NCBI GenBank assembly: GCA_965203575.1
Contig: OZ241894.1
Location: forward strand, 3,866,526 to 3,930,525
From: Aldehydirespirator sp965203575
Lineage (GTDB): Bacteria > Actinomycetota > Acidimicrobiia > Acidimicrobiales > Aldehydirespiratoraceae
DNA: 64,000 nt
Direction: 5' to 3'
Part shown: positions 16,648 to 24,542 of the stretch, one piece after another
Numbering within the stretch: the stretch's first letter is position 1
How the letters are laid out: the number at the start of each line of letters is the position of its first letter
The notes under the pieces: model-generated
Database searches by the model: none
What the model saw: only the letters and a program-made list of their open reading frames with translations
Told to the model about the DNA's origin: nothing
Translations under genes and position numbers: made by a program

Positions 16648-17106
16648 ATGGCCCCCACCCCCGACCTGCGACCCGACCCGGCCCCGGCAGCCACCGCCGC
16701 CGAGCCCGCGGCCGAGCCCAGCCGATGGGCCCGGCTCGGCGACCACCCCGTCCAGACCGCGCTCCTCACAGCCATCGCCACCGTCGCTGTGGGACTGCTC
16801 TTCTTCTCGCTCACCACCCTCGACAACAAGATCGAGAAGGTGGACACCAAGATCGACAAGGTCGAGACCAACCTGACCGACAAGGTGGACACCAAGATCA
16901 CCGAACTCGACACCAAACTGACTGCGCGCATCGACAAGGTCGAAGTCAAGGTCGACGGCCTTGACGACAAGGTCGACGAGATCAACCTGAAGCTGACCGC
17001 GCTGATCGCCGGACTGGGGATGACCGACCTCGTCGATGCCGCCGTGGAGGGAAGGCTGCCGGCCGCCGAGCCCGCCGGCTCCGAGCCCGCCGGCGCGCCG
17101 GGCTGA
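16648..17106 (+). CDS. Coiled-coil membrane protein, long paralogue
   Basis: About 152 residues from ATG 16648; a CTG start at 16624 aligned with the paralogue's ATG is possible. Layout: Pro/Ala-rich N-terminus, one membrane helix (TALLTAIATVAVGLLFFSL), then about 75 residues of coiled coil (LDNKIEKVDTKIDKVETNL, and so on) ending in LTALIAGLGMTDLVDAAVEG and a short Pro/Ala tail. The coiled coil would face one side of the membrane and oligomerise. No family is recognised. A second copy lies 630 bp downstream, lacking 33 coiled-coil residues. It diverges from cpaB, so it may share control with the pilus operon. Confidence 0.75.
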   Translation: MAPTPDLRPDPAPAATAAEPAAEPSRWARLGDHPVQTALLTAIATVAVGLLFFSLTTLDNKIEKVDTKIDKVETNLTDKVDTKITELDTKLTARIDKVEVKVDGLDDKVDEINLKLTALIAGLGMTDLVDAAVEGRLPAAEPAGSEPAGAPG

Positions 17107-17155
17107 CACCAACGAGCACCCCGGTCGGTCGAGCCTGCACCGCACCAACACTGGG

Positions 17156-17184
17156 TTGCATGACAGTGCATGGGGTAGTATGGT
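17156..17184 (+). promoter_or_regulatory. Predicted promoter of coiled-coil gene 2
   Basis: TTGCAT at 17156-17161, a 17-bp spacer, then TATGGT at 17179-17184. The flanking sequence (GGTTCGGGCCGAGCCTCGCC) and the leader are nearly identical to those of coiled-coil gene 1, so promoter and gene were duplicated together. Confidence 0.65.
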
Positions 17185-17280
17185 TCGGGCCGAGCCTCGC
17201 CACCGGGCATCGACGGTGTGCCAAGATGCCCGACAGGATCTGACGGGCACCTCCACCCCGGAACCGCAGCGAGGCACCCG

Positions 17281-17688
17281 ATGACCGCAACCCAACCGAC
17301 CCCGATGGCCCCCACCTCCGACCCGCGACCCGACCCGGCCCCAGCCCCCGCCCCGGCAGCCGCGCCGGAGGTGGCCGCGTCCGAGGCCATGCCCCGGACC
17401 TGGTTCCGCGACTACCCCATCCAGGCGGTCCTCGTCACAGCCTTGACGGGACTGCTCACCGCGCTCGTGGTGGGCCTGTCGATCTTCTCGCTCACCACCC
17501 TCGACAACAAGATCGAAAAGGTGGACACCAAGGTCGACGGCCTTGACGACAAGGTCGACGAGATCAACCTGAAGCTGACCGCGCTGATCGCCGGTCTGGG
17601 GATGACCGACCTCGTCGATGCCGCCGTGGAGGGAAGGCTGCCGGCCGCCGAGCCCGCCGGCTCCGAGCCCGCCGGCGCGCCGAACTGA
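17281..17688 (+). CDS. Coiled-coil membrane protein, short paralogue
   Basis: 135 residues from ATG 17281, preceded by GCGAGGCACCCG. Same layout as the gene at 16648: Pro/Ala-rich start, a membrane helix (about 60-83, TALTGLLTALVVGLSIFSL), the coiled coil LDNKIEKVDTKVDGLDDKV and an identical C-terminal half through PAAEPAGSEPAGAP. Compared with the long paralogue, 33 residues are absent between KVDTK and VDGLDD, equal to three 11-residue units. DNA identity of the 3' half is near complete, showing recent duplication or gene conversion. Function unknown. Confidence 0.78.
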   Translation: MTATQPTPMAPTSDPRPDPAPAPAPAAAPEVAASEAMPRTWFRDYPIQAVLVTALTGLLTALVVGLSIFSLTTLDNKIEKVDTKVDGLDDKVDEINLKLTALIAGLGMTDLVDAAVEGRLPAAEPAGSEPAGAPN

Positions 17689-17818
17689 CCCGGCCGAACA
17701 CACCGGCAGGCCCGGCCGGGCGTTCTCGGGCCGCGCCGGGTCCGGCGCCCGCTCAGGCGGTGTCCCGGCTCGAGTCAAGTCCCCAACCTCCCGGCGAACC
17801 GGTCACCGCCCGCAATCG

Positions 17819-17831
17819 CCCCCCCCCCCCC
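17819..17831. repeat. 13-base poly-C tract
   Basis: An uninterrupted run of 13 C at 17819-17831, between coiled-coil gene 2 and the 3' end of pilin 2. Long homopolymers are slippage-prone. This one is not inside a supported coding frame. Confidence 0.9.
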
Positions 17832-17920
17832 GGCGGACACGGCATGCAGCCCGGACTCAACGAATCTGGCCCGTGCATGCACGGGATGGCGAGCCCCGGC
17901 GCCGACGCGCCCGGCAGGGC

Positions 17921-18385
17921 TCAACCGACGTCGCACTGGACCTGCGCCTTGGCCGCGGTGGCGGGCTGCTCGTCGGCCGCGGCCGCGTGGCCAGCCGCAG
18001 CCGCGTCGAAGGCCGCGCCCCCGGTCGCCCCGTTGAAGCTGTTGTTCACCACCTGGACGCCGACATCGGCGTAGAGCACGTCGATGAGGCTGCACTCCCG
18101 GCGGAAGTGCCTCTCCCAGTCGCCCCAGGAGTCGAAGTCGCCGGCCGAGGCAGCCTTGGCGTCGCTCACGACGCCGAAGGCCGTATGGACCGCGGCCGTG
18201 ACCCGCGCCTCGGAACTCGAGACCCGCTCCGCGGTGTCCTGTACGTTGCCGGCTACCACGACCACCGCCAAGGCGGCCAACCCAGCCACCGCAGCCACGA
18301 TCAGCAGCCACTCCAGCGTGGTCAACCCACAATCGCCGCTCCAGCGACCCGCGTGACCAATGTATCGGCTGCCCTTCTCTGTCAT
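17921..18385 (-). CDS. Flp/class-III-signal pilin-like protein 2
   Basis: 154 residues. SGDCG precedes LTTLEWLLIVAAVAGLAAL; cleavage after Gly leaves Glu at +5 before a hydrophobic helix, as in type IV/Flp prepilins. The mature domain (about 115 residues) has an ERVSSSEARVTAAV helix and Cys residues in RRECSLIDV and the final QCDVG. It closely resembles pilin 3 (shared LEWLLIVAAVAG core and Cys placement), so the two are tandem paralogues. Start ATG 18385. Upstream of cpaB in the same direction, it could be the major or a minor pilin. A prepilin peptidase is not in the window. Confidence 0.85.
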   Translation of the reverse strand: MTEKGSRYIGHAGRWSGDCGLTTLEWLLIVAAVAGLAALAVVVVAGNVQDTAERVSSSEARVTAAVHTAFGVVSDAKAASAGDFDSWGDWERHFRRECSLIDVLYADVGVQVVNNSFNGATGGAAFDAAAAGHAAAADEQPATAAKAQVQCDVG

Positions 18386-18561
18386 TTCCGGATGTGCGTC
18401 TCATGTTCGAAGTGCGTAGAACTCCTGGGCTGCCTTACGTTGACCGTTCGAGACAGCCTTGACAATGGAGTTCAAAAGGTCAGCCGGGTGCGCTACCACG
18501 GGCACACGGCCTGTCAGCCAGACTGACAATGACACGATGGAGTACTCCACCCCAACGCTGC

Positions 18562-19038
18562 TCAGGGAGTGATCACGCAGCCTTCTGTGTCCGGGTCATC
18601 GAACGCTGCAGCCCATGTGGCAGCGGTGAAAGTTCCGGGGGCGGTGTAGGTCCACGTAGCCTCCAGGCCATCAATATCGCTATAGATGATCTCTAAGCGA
18701 TTGCATTCATCTTGGTAGTCAGTCTGTGCAGCCGTGAAGCCAGCCGCGTTAAGGGCGGCGGTGGCGGGGACGTCCCGTTGAGCTTCTTCAGTAATTCTGG
18801 CACCTGCAACCCGGGCGGCCGTTAGACGGGCGCTGGACCCGGATATCTGCTCGGAGGTGTCGTCGACAACGTTGGTGACCAGCACGACCGCTAGGGCGGC
18901 CATTCCGGCCACGGCGGCGACTATCAGGAGCCACTCGAGGGTGGTCAGGCCGCTGTCGTCGCGGCGGTAGCGCTCGGGCAGCCGCCTGCTGATCGTCTGC
19001 GTCAGTTTGCGGCAGGTACGGGCAACGAAACCGGTCAT
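18562..19038 (-). CDS. Flp/class-III-signal pilin-like protein 3
   Basis: 158 residues. A basic leader ending YRRDDSG is followed by LTTLEWLLIVAAVAGMAALA, giving Glu at +5 after the Gly cleavage site. The mature part has a SEQISGSSARLTAARVAGAR helix, ECNRLEIIYSDIDG, and ends EGCVITP, the same two-Cys layout as pilin 2. Local GC is lower than in the rest of the locus. First gene of the minus-strand pilus locus in the window, with CAGGAGGACATCC just upstream of ATG 19038 giving a strong ribosome-binding site. Confidence 0.85.
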   Translation of the reverse strand: MTGFVARTCRKLTQTISRRLPERYRRDDSGLTTLEWLLIVAAVAGMAALAVVLVTNVVDDTSEQISGSSARLTAARVAGARITEEAQRDVPATAALNAAGFTAAQTDYQDECNRLEIIYSDIDGLEATWTYTAPGTFTAATWAAAFDDPDTEGCVITP

Positions 19039-19719
<681 letters not shown>

Positions 19720-19748
19720 TTGCGGTACGGAGCGCTGGGGGGTAGCGT
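19720..19748 (+). promoter_or_regulatory. Uma2-type promoter, copy 1
   Basis: TTGCGG at 19720-19725, 17 bp, TAGCGT at 19743-19748, followed by GGTGCAGCGGATCGGAGGTG. The same architecture precedes all three Uma2 genes; this copy has the weakest match. Confidence 0.6.
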
Positions 19749-19775
19749 GCGGTGCAGCGGATCGGAGGTGCGCCT

Positions 19776-20048
19776 ATGGGTTCGATGGTGACCGAGCCTC
19801 CCGAGATAGAAGTCGACTATCCGGAGGGCACCCCGATGCCGGAGGGGTATCTGCACATGCGGCGGCGCATGGAGCTGGCGTGGGCGCTGCGGCACTGGTT
19901 CGAGCGGCGCGGCGACGACGTGGGCGCCTGGGTGTGCTGCGACATCAGCGTCTACTACAGACAGGGCGACCCCGAAGGCGTGGTGGCCCCCGACGTGGCC
20001 GTCGCGTTCGGCGTCGCCGTCGCACCCATCGCCGCCTTCGGACCCTGA
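19776..20048 (+). pseudogene. Truncated Uma2-family nuclease gene
   Basis: From ATG 19776 (GGAGGT seven nt upstream) about 80 codons are nearly identical to the intact gene at 21855: MGSMVTEPPEIEVDYPEG and ERRGDDVGAWVCCDISVYY match, with about one base change in 240. After GVVAPDVAVAFGV (near 20016) the match stops and the frame ends within 11 codons. The PD of the PD-(D/E)XK core is kept, but the following E and K and the EYW region are missing, so it should be inactive. Its 3' end overlaps the convergent alkB-like frame. Confidence 0.85.
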
Positions 20049-20704
20049 GGACCTGCTGTTACGTCTGCTGGGTCCTGCGAATCCGACGACCGAGGTCGGG
20101 AGTGCACGGTCCGGAAGGTCAGCGAGATGCGAGTCGAGCGCCGTCTTCCATCTGGTTCTGTCTTGCGCTTGGCGATGCCGTGGCGCCATTCGCGTCGGGC
20201 CTCGCCGCTCAGGACGAGCGCTGAACCGACTTCGAGCAGCCTGGACTGCTTGCGGCCTGTGCGCTCGTGCAGAAAGTCCATCCTCCAGGCGTCCCCCAGC
20301 GAGATCGTCGCTACCGCCGGCCCAAAACTCTGATGGTCGATGTGCATGGCAATGCCTTGACCGGGCTCGTACTCGTTGACGATCACCTGGTTCGGAATCT
20401 CATCGAACTCGCCCGTACTGCGGTAGAGCCGTTCCGCGAGAACTGCCAACCGGGGCGGCAATGGACCCCGGTACAGGTCCTCGGAGATCGTTCTAGCCGT
20501 GTAGTCGTACCGCCAGCCGTAGTGGATCACACGTCGCGACAGATCCCGCATCCACTCTTCCGGTGGACGTGAAGTGAGCCACTCGTATTGCTCCTCAGCC
20601 TCTTCAGGGGACAGGAAACCTGGGAGGTACTTCGATCCAGGGATCTCAGACTCTGCATCGCTTGGATGGCCCCTGTCCGTCAGCGGCAGGGGCAGCTGAC
20701 TCAT
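19955..20704 (-). CDS. alkB: AlkB-family Fe(II)/2-oxoglutarate dioxygenase
   Basis: 249 residues from ATG 20704, overlapping the upstream stop as ATGA. Family signatures: YLPGFLSPEEAEEQYEWL, the IVNEYEPGQGI strand, the iron ligands HxD in AMHIDHQSFGP, the distal His in EWRHGIAKR, and the 2-oxoglutarate-binding RISLTFR. All catalytic residues are present, so an oxidative demethylase of nucleic acid, or an ALKBH8/6-like activity, is likely. After RISLTFRTV the last 50 or so residues (SRPRSSDSQDPADVTAG, and so on) are not AlkB-like and run antisense into the truncated Uma2 gene, as if the native stop was lost. GC is lower than in neighbours, suggesting transfer. Confidence 0.85.
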   Translation of the reverse strand: MSQLPLPLTDRGHPSDAESEIPGSKYLPGFLSPEEAEEQYEWLTSRPPEEWMRDLSRRVIHYGWRYDYTARTISEDLYRGPLPPRLAVLAERLYRSTGEFDEIPNQVIVNEYEPGQGIAMHIDHQSFGPAVATISLGDAWRMDFLHERTGRKQSRLLEVGSALVLSGEARREWRHGIAKRKTEPDGRRRSTRISLTFRTVHSRPRSSDSQDPADVTAGPQGPKAAMGATATPNATATSGATTPSGSPCL

Positions 20705-21489
20705 TGCGCTCCCCTGATGCTCATGATTGCTCTCGACCTGTTCCGCAAGACGTCCGGAGGAATACGGACCCGCTTCCAAGTATGGCCGGCTGCTGCGCCT
20801 ACAGAGGTGCGGCGCAACTTGCGATGGAGGCGCTTCGCTGCGTCATCGAACTCTAGGAGCCGGTCACGCGCGTACCCATCTACAGCCAGCACGTCCACCG
20901 CGTCCCTGCCCATGGCCAAACGGTTGCACATCTTCGCCAAGCTGCTGATCGCTCTTCCATCGCCCTCGTTCGACTGGATCAACACATATCCGAAGGTGAT
21001 CAGCAGGTATGCGTCCCCGGTCACCGCGCCAACGGACTTCCTGAGAGCCTTGCGCGAGTCCGTGTATTGAACCTTGTTGCGAGTCCCGAGGTCCTTCTGG
21101 ATTCGCTTGGCGAGCTTCACCATCGCCGGACAACGGTCGTACCCGAACTGCTTCAGGCCCGGTCGGTTCTTCCGCTCCCAGTTCTGTTGCACATAGTCGT
21201 ACACGACCCAATTGAAGATGCCAGGTCCCGTACCCAGGTCAACATGAATGATCAGCGACTTGGACCCTCCGCGTTCAACGTCGAGACCCCGTCCGAAACC
21301 GTAGTCCAGCATTCTCATGCAGTAGTCGTAGCGACAGTGGTTTCGCTCGCCGACGATGTACCTCTTCATGTAGCCGGCACACTGCTTCGGTGTCGCATCC
21401 TCAGGCATGCGATACGGCACCCCCGCGGTGCCTGTCTTGGTGATCACTCGGTCACAGACGTCCAGGTACCGGTCTCGGAGCAGCCTCAT
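20701..21489 (-). CDS. Putative class I SAM-dependent methyltransferase, AlkB partner
   Basis: 262 residues. IIHVDLGTGPGIFNWVVYDY fits motif I of class I methyltransferases (hydrophobic strand, DLGTGPG), and KQFGYDRCPAMVKLAKRIQ fits the acidic loop after strand 2; GDAYLLITFGYVLIQS could be strand 4 or 5. The C-terminal part is basic (AKRLHRKLRRTSVG, HTWKRVRIP), compatible with nucleic-acid binding. No family name is assigned; the three-Cys-partner family was considered but its cysteines are absent. It is the first gene of a two-gene operon with alkB (ATGA overlap). GC is clearly below the window average, indicating horizontal origin. Confidence 0.65.
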   Translation of the reverse strand: MRLLRDRYLDVCDRVITKTGTAGVPYRMPEDATPKQCAGYMKRYIVGERNHCRYDYCMRMLDYGFGRGLDVERGGSKSLIIHVDLGTGPGIFNWVVYDYVQQNWERKNRPGLKQFGYDRCPAMVKLAKRIQKDLGTRNKVQYTDSRKALRKSVGAVTGDAYLLITFGYVLIQSNEGDGRAISSLAKMCNRLAMGRDAVDVLAVDGYARDRLLEFDDAAKRLHRKLRRTSVGAAAGHTWKRVRIPPDVLRNRSRAIMSIRGAQ

Positions 21490-21798
21490 GTCGCGTGCTC
21501 CCCTGCCACGACGCCGACGCTAGCCGCCTGCCAGCACCCCGGCGACGGCAACGTCAGCCAGGTCCCGTCCGGAAGCGGCGGCAGGCACCGTTCCCGTCCG
21601 GCGTTGCACGACAACGACAGCACTCGCAGACTGCCAAGACGGCCGAACGAGGCCCGAACCGCCATGGCCAGACGGTGCCTGTCGAGGGCCGGCTCGATCA
21701 GTGCGCCCAGACTGCCCAGCTCGGGCAGCAGGCCGCCCCAAACTCGGGCCATCCCGGGTGCTGTGTGGTGGGTTGTCGTGTGTTTTAGTGATTTCTGG
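21490..21798. other. Intergenic region upstream of the methyltransferase-like gene and Uma2 copy 2
   Basis: About 310 bp without a supported gene. The right-hand end (from about 21772, GTTGTCGTGTGTTTT) is related to the region before the truncated Uma2 copy, but less similar than the coding sequences are. Confidence 0.6.
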
Positions 21799-21827
21799 TT
21801 GCACCGCAGCGGGTTGGGCGGTAGTGT
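21799..21827 (+). promoter_or_regulatory. Uma2-type promoter, copy 2
   Basis: TTGCAC at 21799-21804, 17 bp, TAGTGT at 21822-21827, then GGTGCAGCGGATCGGAGGT with the start codon 28 nt after the -10. Conserved with the other two Uma2 upstream regions. Confidence 0.65.
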
Positions 21828-21854
21828 CGGGTGCAGCGGATCGGAGGTGCGCCT

Positions 21855-22739
21855 ATGGGTTCGATGGTGACCGAGCCTCCCGAGATAGAAGTCGACTATC
21901 CGGAGGGCACCCCGATGCCGGAGGGGTATCTGCACATGCGGCGGCGCATGGAGCTGGCGTGGGCGCTGCGGCACTGGTTCGAGCGGCGCGGCGACGACGT
22001 GGGTGCCTGGGTGTGCTGCGACATCAGCGTCTACTACAGACAGGGCGACCCCGAAGGCGTGGTGGCCCCCGACGTGGCCGTCGCGTTCGGCGTCGACGCC
22101 GCCGCCATGGAGACCGAGAACACCTTCCGGGTGTGGGACGCCGGCGCCGCGCCGTGCTTCGTGCTGGAGGTCGCGTCGCCCACGACCTTCAAGGTCGACC
22201 TCGACGACAAGCCCGACAAATACGCCGAGCTCGGCGTGCAGGAGTACTGGCGCCTCGACCCCACCGGCGGCGACCTGCTCGACCCGCCCCTGCAGGGCGA
22301 GACACGCGTCTCGGGCCGCTGGGCGCCCATCGAGGCCACCCCCGACACCGGCGGCGGGCTGCGCGCCCGCAGCAGCGTGCTCGGCCTCGACCTGTGCTGG
22401 CAGCCGCCCAAACTGCGGCTATGGGACATCACCGAGCGCGCCTGGCTCCCCGACCCCGACGACGAGGCCGCCGCCCGCCAAGCAGCCGAGACACGAGCCG
22501 CCAACGAAACCACCGCCCGCAAAGCAGCCGAGACACGAGCCGCCAACGAGACCACCGCCCGCCAAGCAGCCGAGACACGAGCCGCCAACGAAACCACCGC
22601 CCGCAAAGCAGCCGAGACACGAGCCGCCAACGAGACCACCGCCCGCAAAGCAGCCGAGACACGAGCCGCCGCCGCGGAGGCGGAGGTCGCGGAGCTTCGA
22701 GCCCGCCTCCCCCGCACCCCCGGCGAACCCGCCGAATAG
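21855..22739 (+). CDS. Uma2-family putative restriction-type nuclease with repeat tail
   Basis: 294 residues from ATG 21855 (GGAGGT seven nt upstream). The Uma2 (DUF820) PD-(D/E)XK-like core is complete: VVAPDVAVAFGV, CFVLEVASPTTFKVD, KPDKYAELGVQEYWRLDP and GLDLCWQPPKLRLWD. The C-terminal 90 residues form an Ala/Thr/Arg-rich coiled-coil-like tail of five 14-residue repeats (AAETRAANETTARK type), then AEVAELRARLPRTPGEPAE. Uma2 proteins are abundant, often multicopy, and of largely unproven function. It is intact, unlike the copy at 19776. Confidence 0.85.
   Translation: MGSMVTEPPEIEVDYPEGTPMPEGYLHMRRRMELAWALRHWFERRGDDVGAWVCCDISVYYRQGDPEGVVAPDVAVAFGVDAAAMETENTFRVWDAGAAPCFVLEVASPTTFKVDLDDKPDKYAELGVQEYWRLDPTGGDLLDPPLQGETRVSGRWAPIEATPDTGGGLRARSSVLGLDLCWQPPKLRLWDITERAWLPDPDDEAAARQAAETRAANETTARKAAETRAANETTARQAAETRAANETTARKAAETRAANETTARKAAETRAAAAEAEVAELRARLPRTPGEPAE
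22482..22691. repeat. 42-bp coding tandem repeat in Uma2 copy 2
   Basis: GCAGCCGAGACACGAGCCGC occurs at 22482, 22524, 22566, 22608 and 22650, an exact 42-bp (14-codon) period. Uma2 copy 3 has only one such unit, so the array expanded within this copy. Confidence 0.95.
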
Positions 22740-22884
22740 GCGCACACCGGCGACCCATCGGTCTACGGCCTGCCGGAGACGCCCGGACACGACCACCACC
22801 GGGGTGACTCGCAGCCTCTACGGCCGCTATCCAGCGCAGTTATGCGATGTGCTGTGAGTTGTAGCATGTTCTTGTGATCACCAG

Positions 22885-22913
22885 TTGCACCACAATGGAT
22901 TCGGAGGTAGTGT
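22885..22913 (+). promoter_or_regulatory. Uma2-type promoter, copy 3
   Basis: TTGCAC at 22885-22890, 17 bp, TAGTGT at 22908-22913, then GGTGCAGCGGATCGGAGGTG. Hexamers and spacer length are the same as in copy 2 although the spacer sequence differs. Confidence 0.65.
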
Positions 22914-22943
22914 TCCCGGTGCAGCGGATCGGAGGTGCGCTCT

Positions 22944-23696
22944 ATGGGTTTGATCGCGAACCAGCCTCCTGAGGACTACGTCTACTATCCGGAGGGAGAC
23001 CCAGAGCCGGACGGGGATCTGTACACGCGGCGGCGCATGGAGTTGGTGTTCGCGCTGCGGCACTGGTTCGACCGGCGCGGCGACGACCTGGGCGCGTGGG
23101 TGTGCTGCGACATCAATGTCCACTACACGAAAGACGGCAACAAGCAGATCGACGGCAGTACGGTGGTGACTACCGAAGTGGCCGTCGCGTTCGGGGTCGA
23201 CCCGGCCACAGTGCAGTACAGAGGCCACTACCGGGTGTGGGACGCCGGCGCGGTACCGTGCTTCGCGCTGGAGATCGCGTCCCCCAACACGGTCTCCGAC
23301 GACCTGCGCGTGAAGCCCAAACAGTACGCCGAGCTCGGCGTGGAGGAGTACTGGCGCTTCGACCCCACCGGCGGCGACCTGCTCGACCCGCCGCTCCAGG
23401 GCGAGAGACGCGTCTCGGGCCGATGGGAGCCCATCGAGGTCACACCCGACGGCGGCGGGCTGCGGGGCCGCAGCAACGTGCTGGGCCTGGACCTGTGCTG
23501 GCAATCGCCCAAACTGCGGCTGTGGGACATCACCGAACACGCCTGGATCCCCGACCCCGACGACCTCGCCGCCCTACTCGCCGACGAAACCGCCGCCCGC
23601 CGAGCAGCCGAGACACGAGCGGCCGCCGCGGGGGCGGAGGTCGCGGAGCTTCGAGCCCGCCTCCCCCGCACCCCCGGCGAACCCGCCCAAGGCTGA
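22944..23696 (+). CDS. Uma2-family putative nuclease, diverged paralogue
   Basis: 250 residues from ATG 22944. Same layout as the gene at 21855 with many substitutions: PEDYVYYPEGDPEPDGDLY, TTEVAVAFGVDPATVQY (the PD proline-aspartate is replaced, reading TTEVAVAF), CFALEIASPNTVSDD, KQYAELGVEEYWRFDP and LDLCWQSPKLRLWD. The loss of PD at the first catalytic position may impair catalysis. The tail has one repeat unit (AAETRAAAAGAEVAELRARL). It lies 204 bp after copy 2 in the same direction, with its own conserved promoter. Confidence 0.82.
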   Translation: MGLIANQPPEDYVYYPEGDPEPDGDLYTRRRMELVFALRHWFDRRGDDLGAWVCCDINVHYTKDGNKQIDGSTVVTTEVAVAFGVDPATVQYRGHYRVWDAGAVPCFALEIASPNTVSDDLRVKPKQYAELGVEEYWRFDPTGGDLLDPPLQGERRVSGRWEPIEVTPDGGGLRGRSNVLGLDLCWQSPKLRLWDITEHAWIPDPDDLAALLADETAARRAAETRAAAAGAEVAELRARLPRTPGEPAQG

Positions 23697-23821
23697 TCGT
23701 CATCACCGCCGTCGGCGGCTACACCTCCGACTGGTCTATGTCGAGAATCAACACGATGGTCACCCAAGCCACCGTCGGCCTACCTGTGTGTCTGTCTTGG
23801 GGCTGTCGGCGGTCTCGGCCG

Positions 23822-24168
23822 CTAGTCGACTGCGGCTGCTCGAACGGCTGAAGCCGGTCGGAACGCGGCGATGTGCTCGGCGTCGGTCGAGATGTGCGGC
23901 CCGCCTATTAGGTCGATGCAGTACGGGACTGCGGCGAACACCGCGTCGAGGCACTCCGAGATCGCCTTGGGCTGACCCGGCAGGTTGATCACCAGGGCAC
24001 CGTCGCAGATGCCGGCTGTCTGGCGGGACAGGATCGCAGTCGGCACTGCCTTCAGCGAAGCGGTCCGCATCGCCTCCCCGAAGCCGGGCAGCATCTTGGA
24101 ACAAGCTGCCGCGGTGGCCTCAGGGGTGACGTCGCGGAGCGCCGGGCCCGTGCCGCCAGTGGTAAGAC
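23822..24168 (-). pseudogene. mogA: 5'-truncated mogA/moaB (molybdopterin adenylyltransferase)
   Basis: From about 24168 downwards the minus strand encodes LTTGGTGPALRDVTPEATAA, PGFGEAMRTASLKAVPTAIL, LVINLPGQPKAISECLDAVF and GGPHISTDAEHIAAFRPASA, the C-terminal two thirds of a MogA-type protein, including the TTGGTG molybdopterin-binding motif. The N-terminal part is missing: upstream of LTTGG the frame runs antisense through the adjoining binding-protein fragment. It is most likely inactive. Confidence 0.85.
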
Positions 24169-24535
24169 CTCTGCGGCGCTCTACGTCAGCTCCGACGGCA
24201 GCGCCATCTACGCCTACTCCTCGCTCGGCATGGTGCATCCGCTGATGGAGGCCCTCGGCATGACCAACGTGTTCGCCGAACTCAGCGAGCGAGTGCCCGA
24301 GGTCTCGATCGAAGAGGTCATCGGTCGCAACCCCGAGATCCTGGTCCTGCTCTATGACGACTTCGGTCTCACCCCCGACGAGATCACCGCACTGGTCACC
24401 GATCTCCAGGGCGCCAGCAGCATCACCGCGGTCGAGCAAGGCGCTGTGTACCCGCTCCTGTTCAACTTTGCCGAGCCTCCGACACCGCTCGTCGTGAAGG
24501 GCCTGTCTGAGCTCAGCGCTCAGATCACCGAATGA
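24161..24535 (+). pseudogene. 5'-truncated siderophore/cobalamin-type ABC binding protein
   Basis: The plus-strand frame reads GKTSAALYVSSDGSAIYAYS, SLGMVHPLMEALGMTNVFAE, ERVPEVSIEEVIGRNPEILV and VVKGLSELSAQITE with a stop at 24535, the C-terminal lobe of a FecB/BtuF-family binding protein. No signal peptide or N-terminal lobe is present. Homology starts at about 24161, exactly where the mogA fragment begins on the other strand. An internal ATG at 24230 could only make a half-domain. Confidence 0.8.
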
Positions 24536-24542
24536 CGAACCC

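Noticed and set aside
20701..21489. Three-Cys-motif partner protein (TcmP)
   Set aside because: The cysteine arrangement and YVDLFAGPG-type sequence of that family are absent; the DLGTGPG motif only supports a general methyltransferase-like fold.
22482..22691. 42-bp repeats considered as CRISPR or a mobile element
   Set aside because: Contiguous, in frame and part of the Uma2 coding sequence; no spacers.
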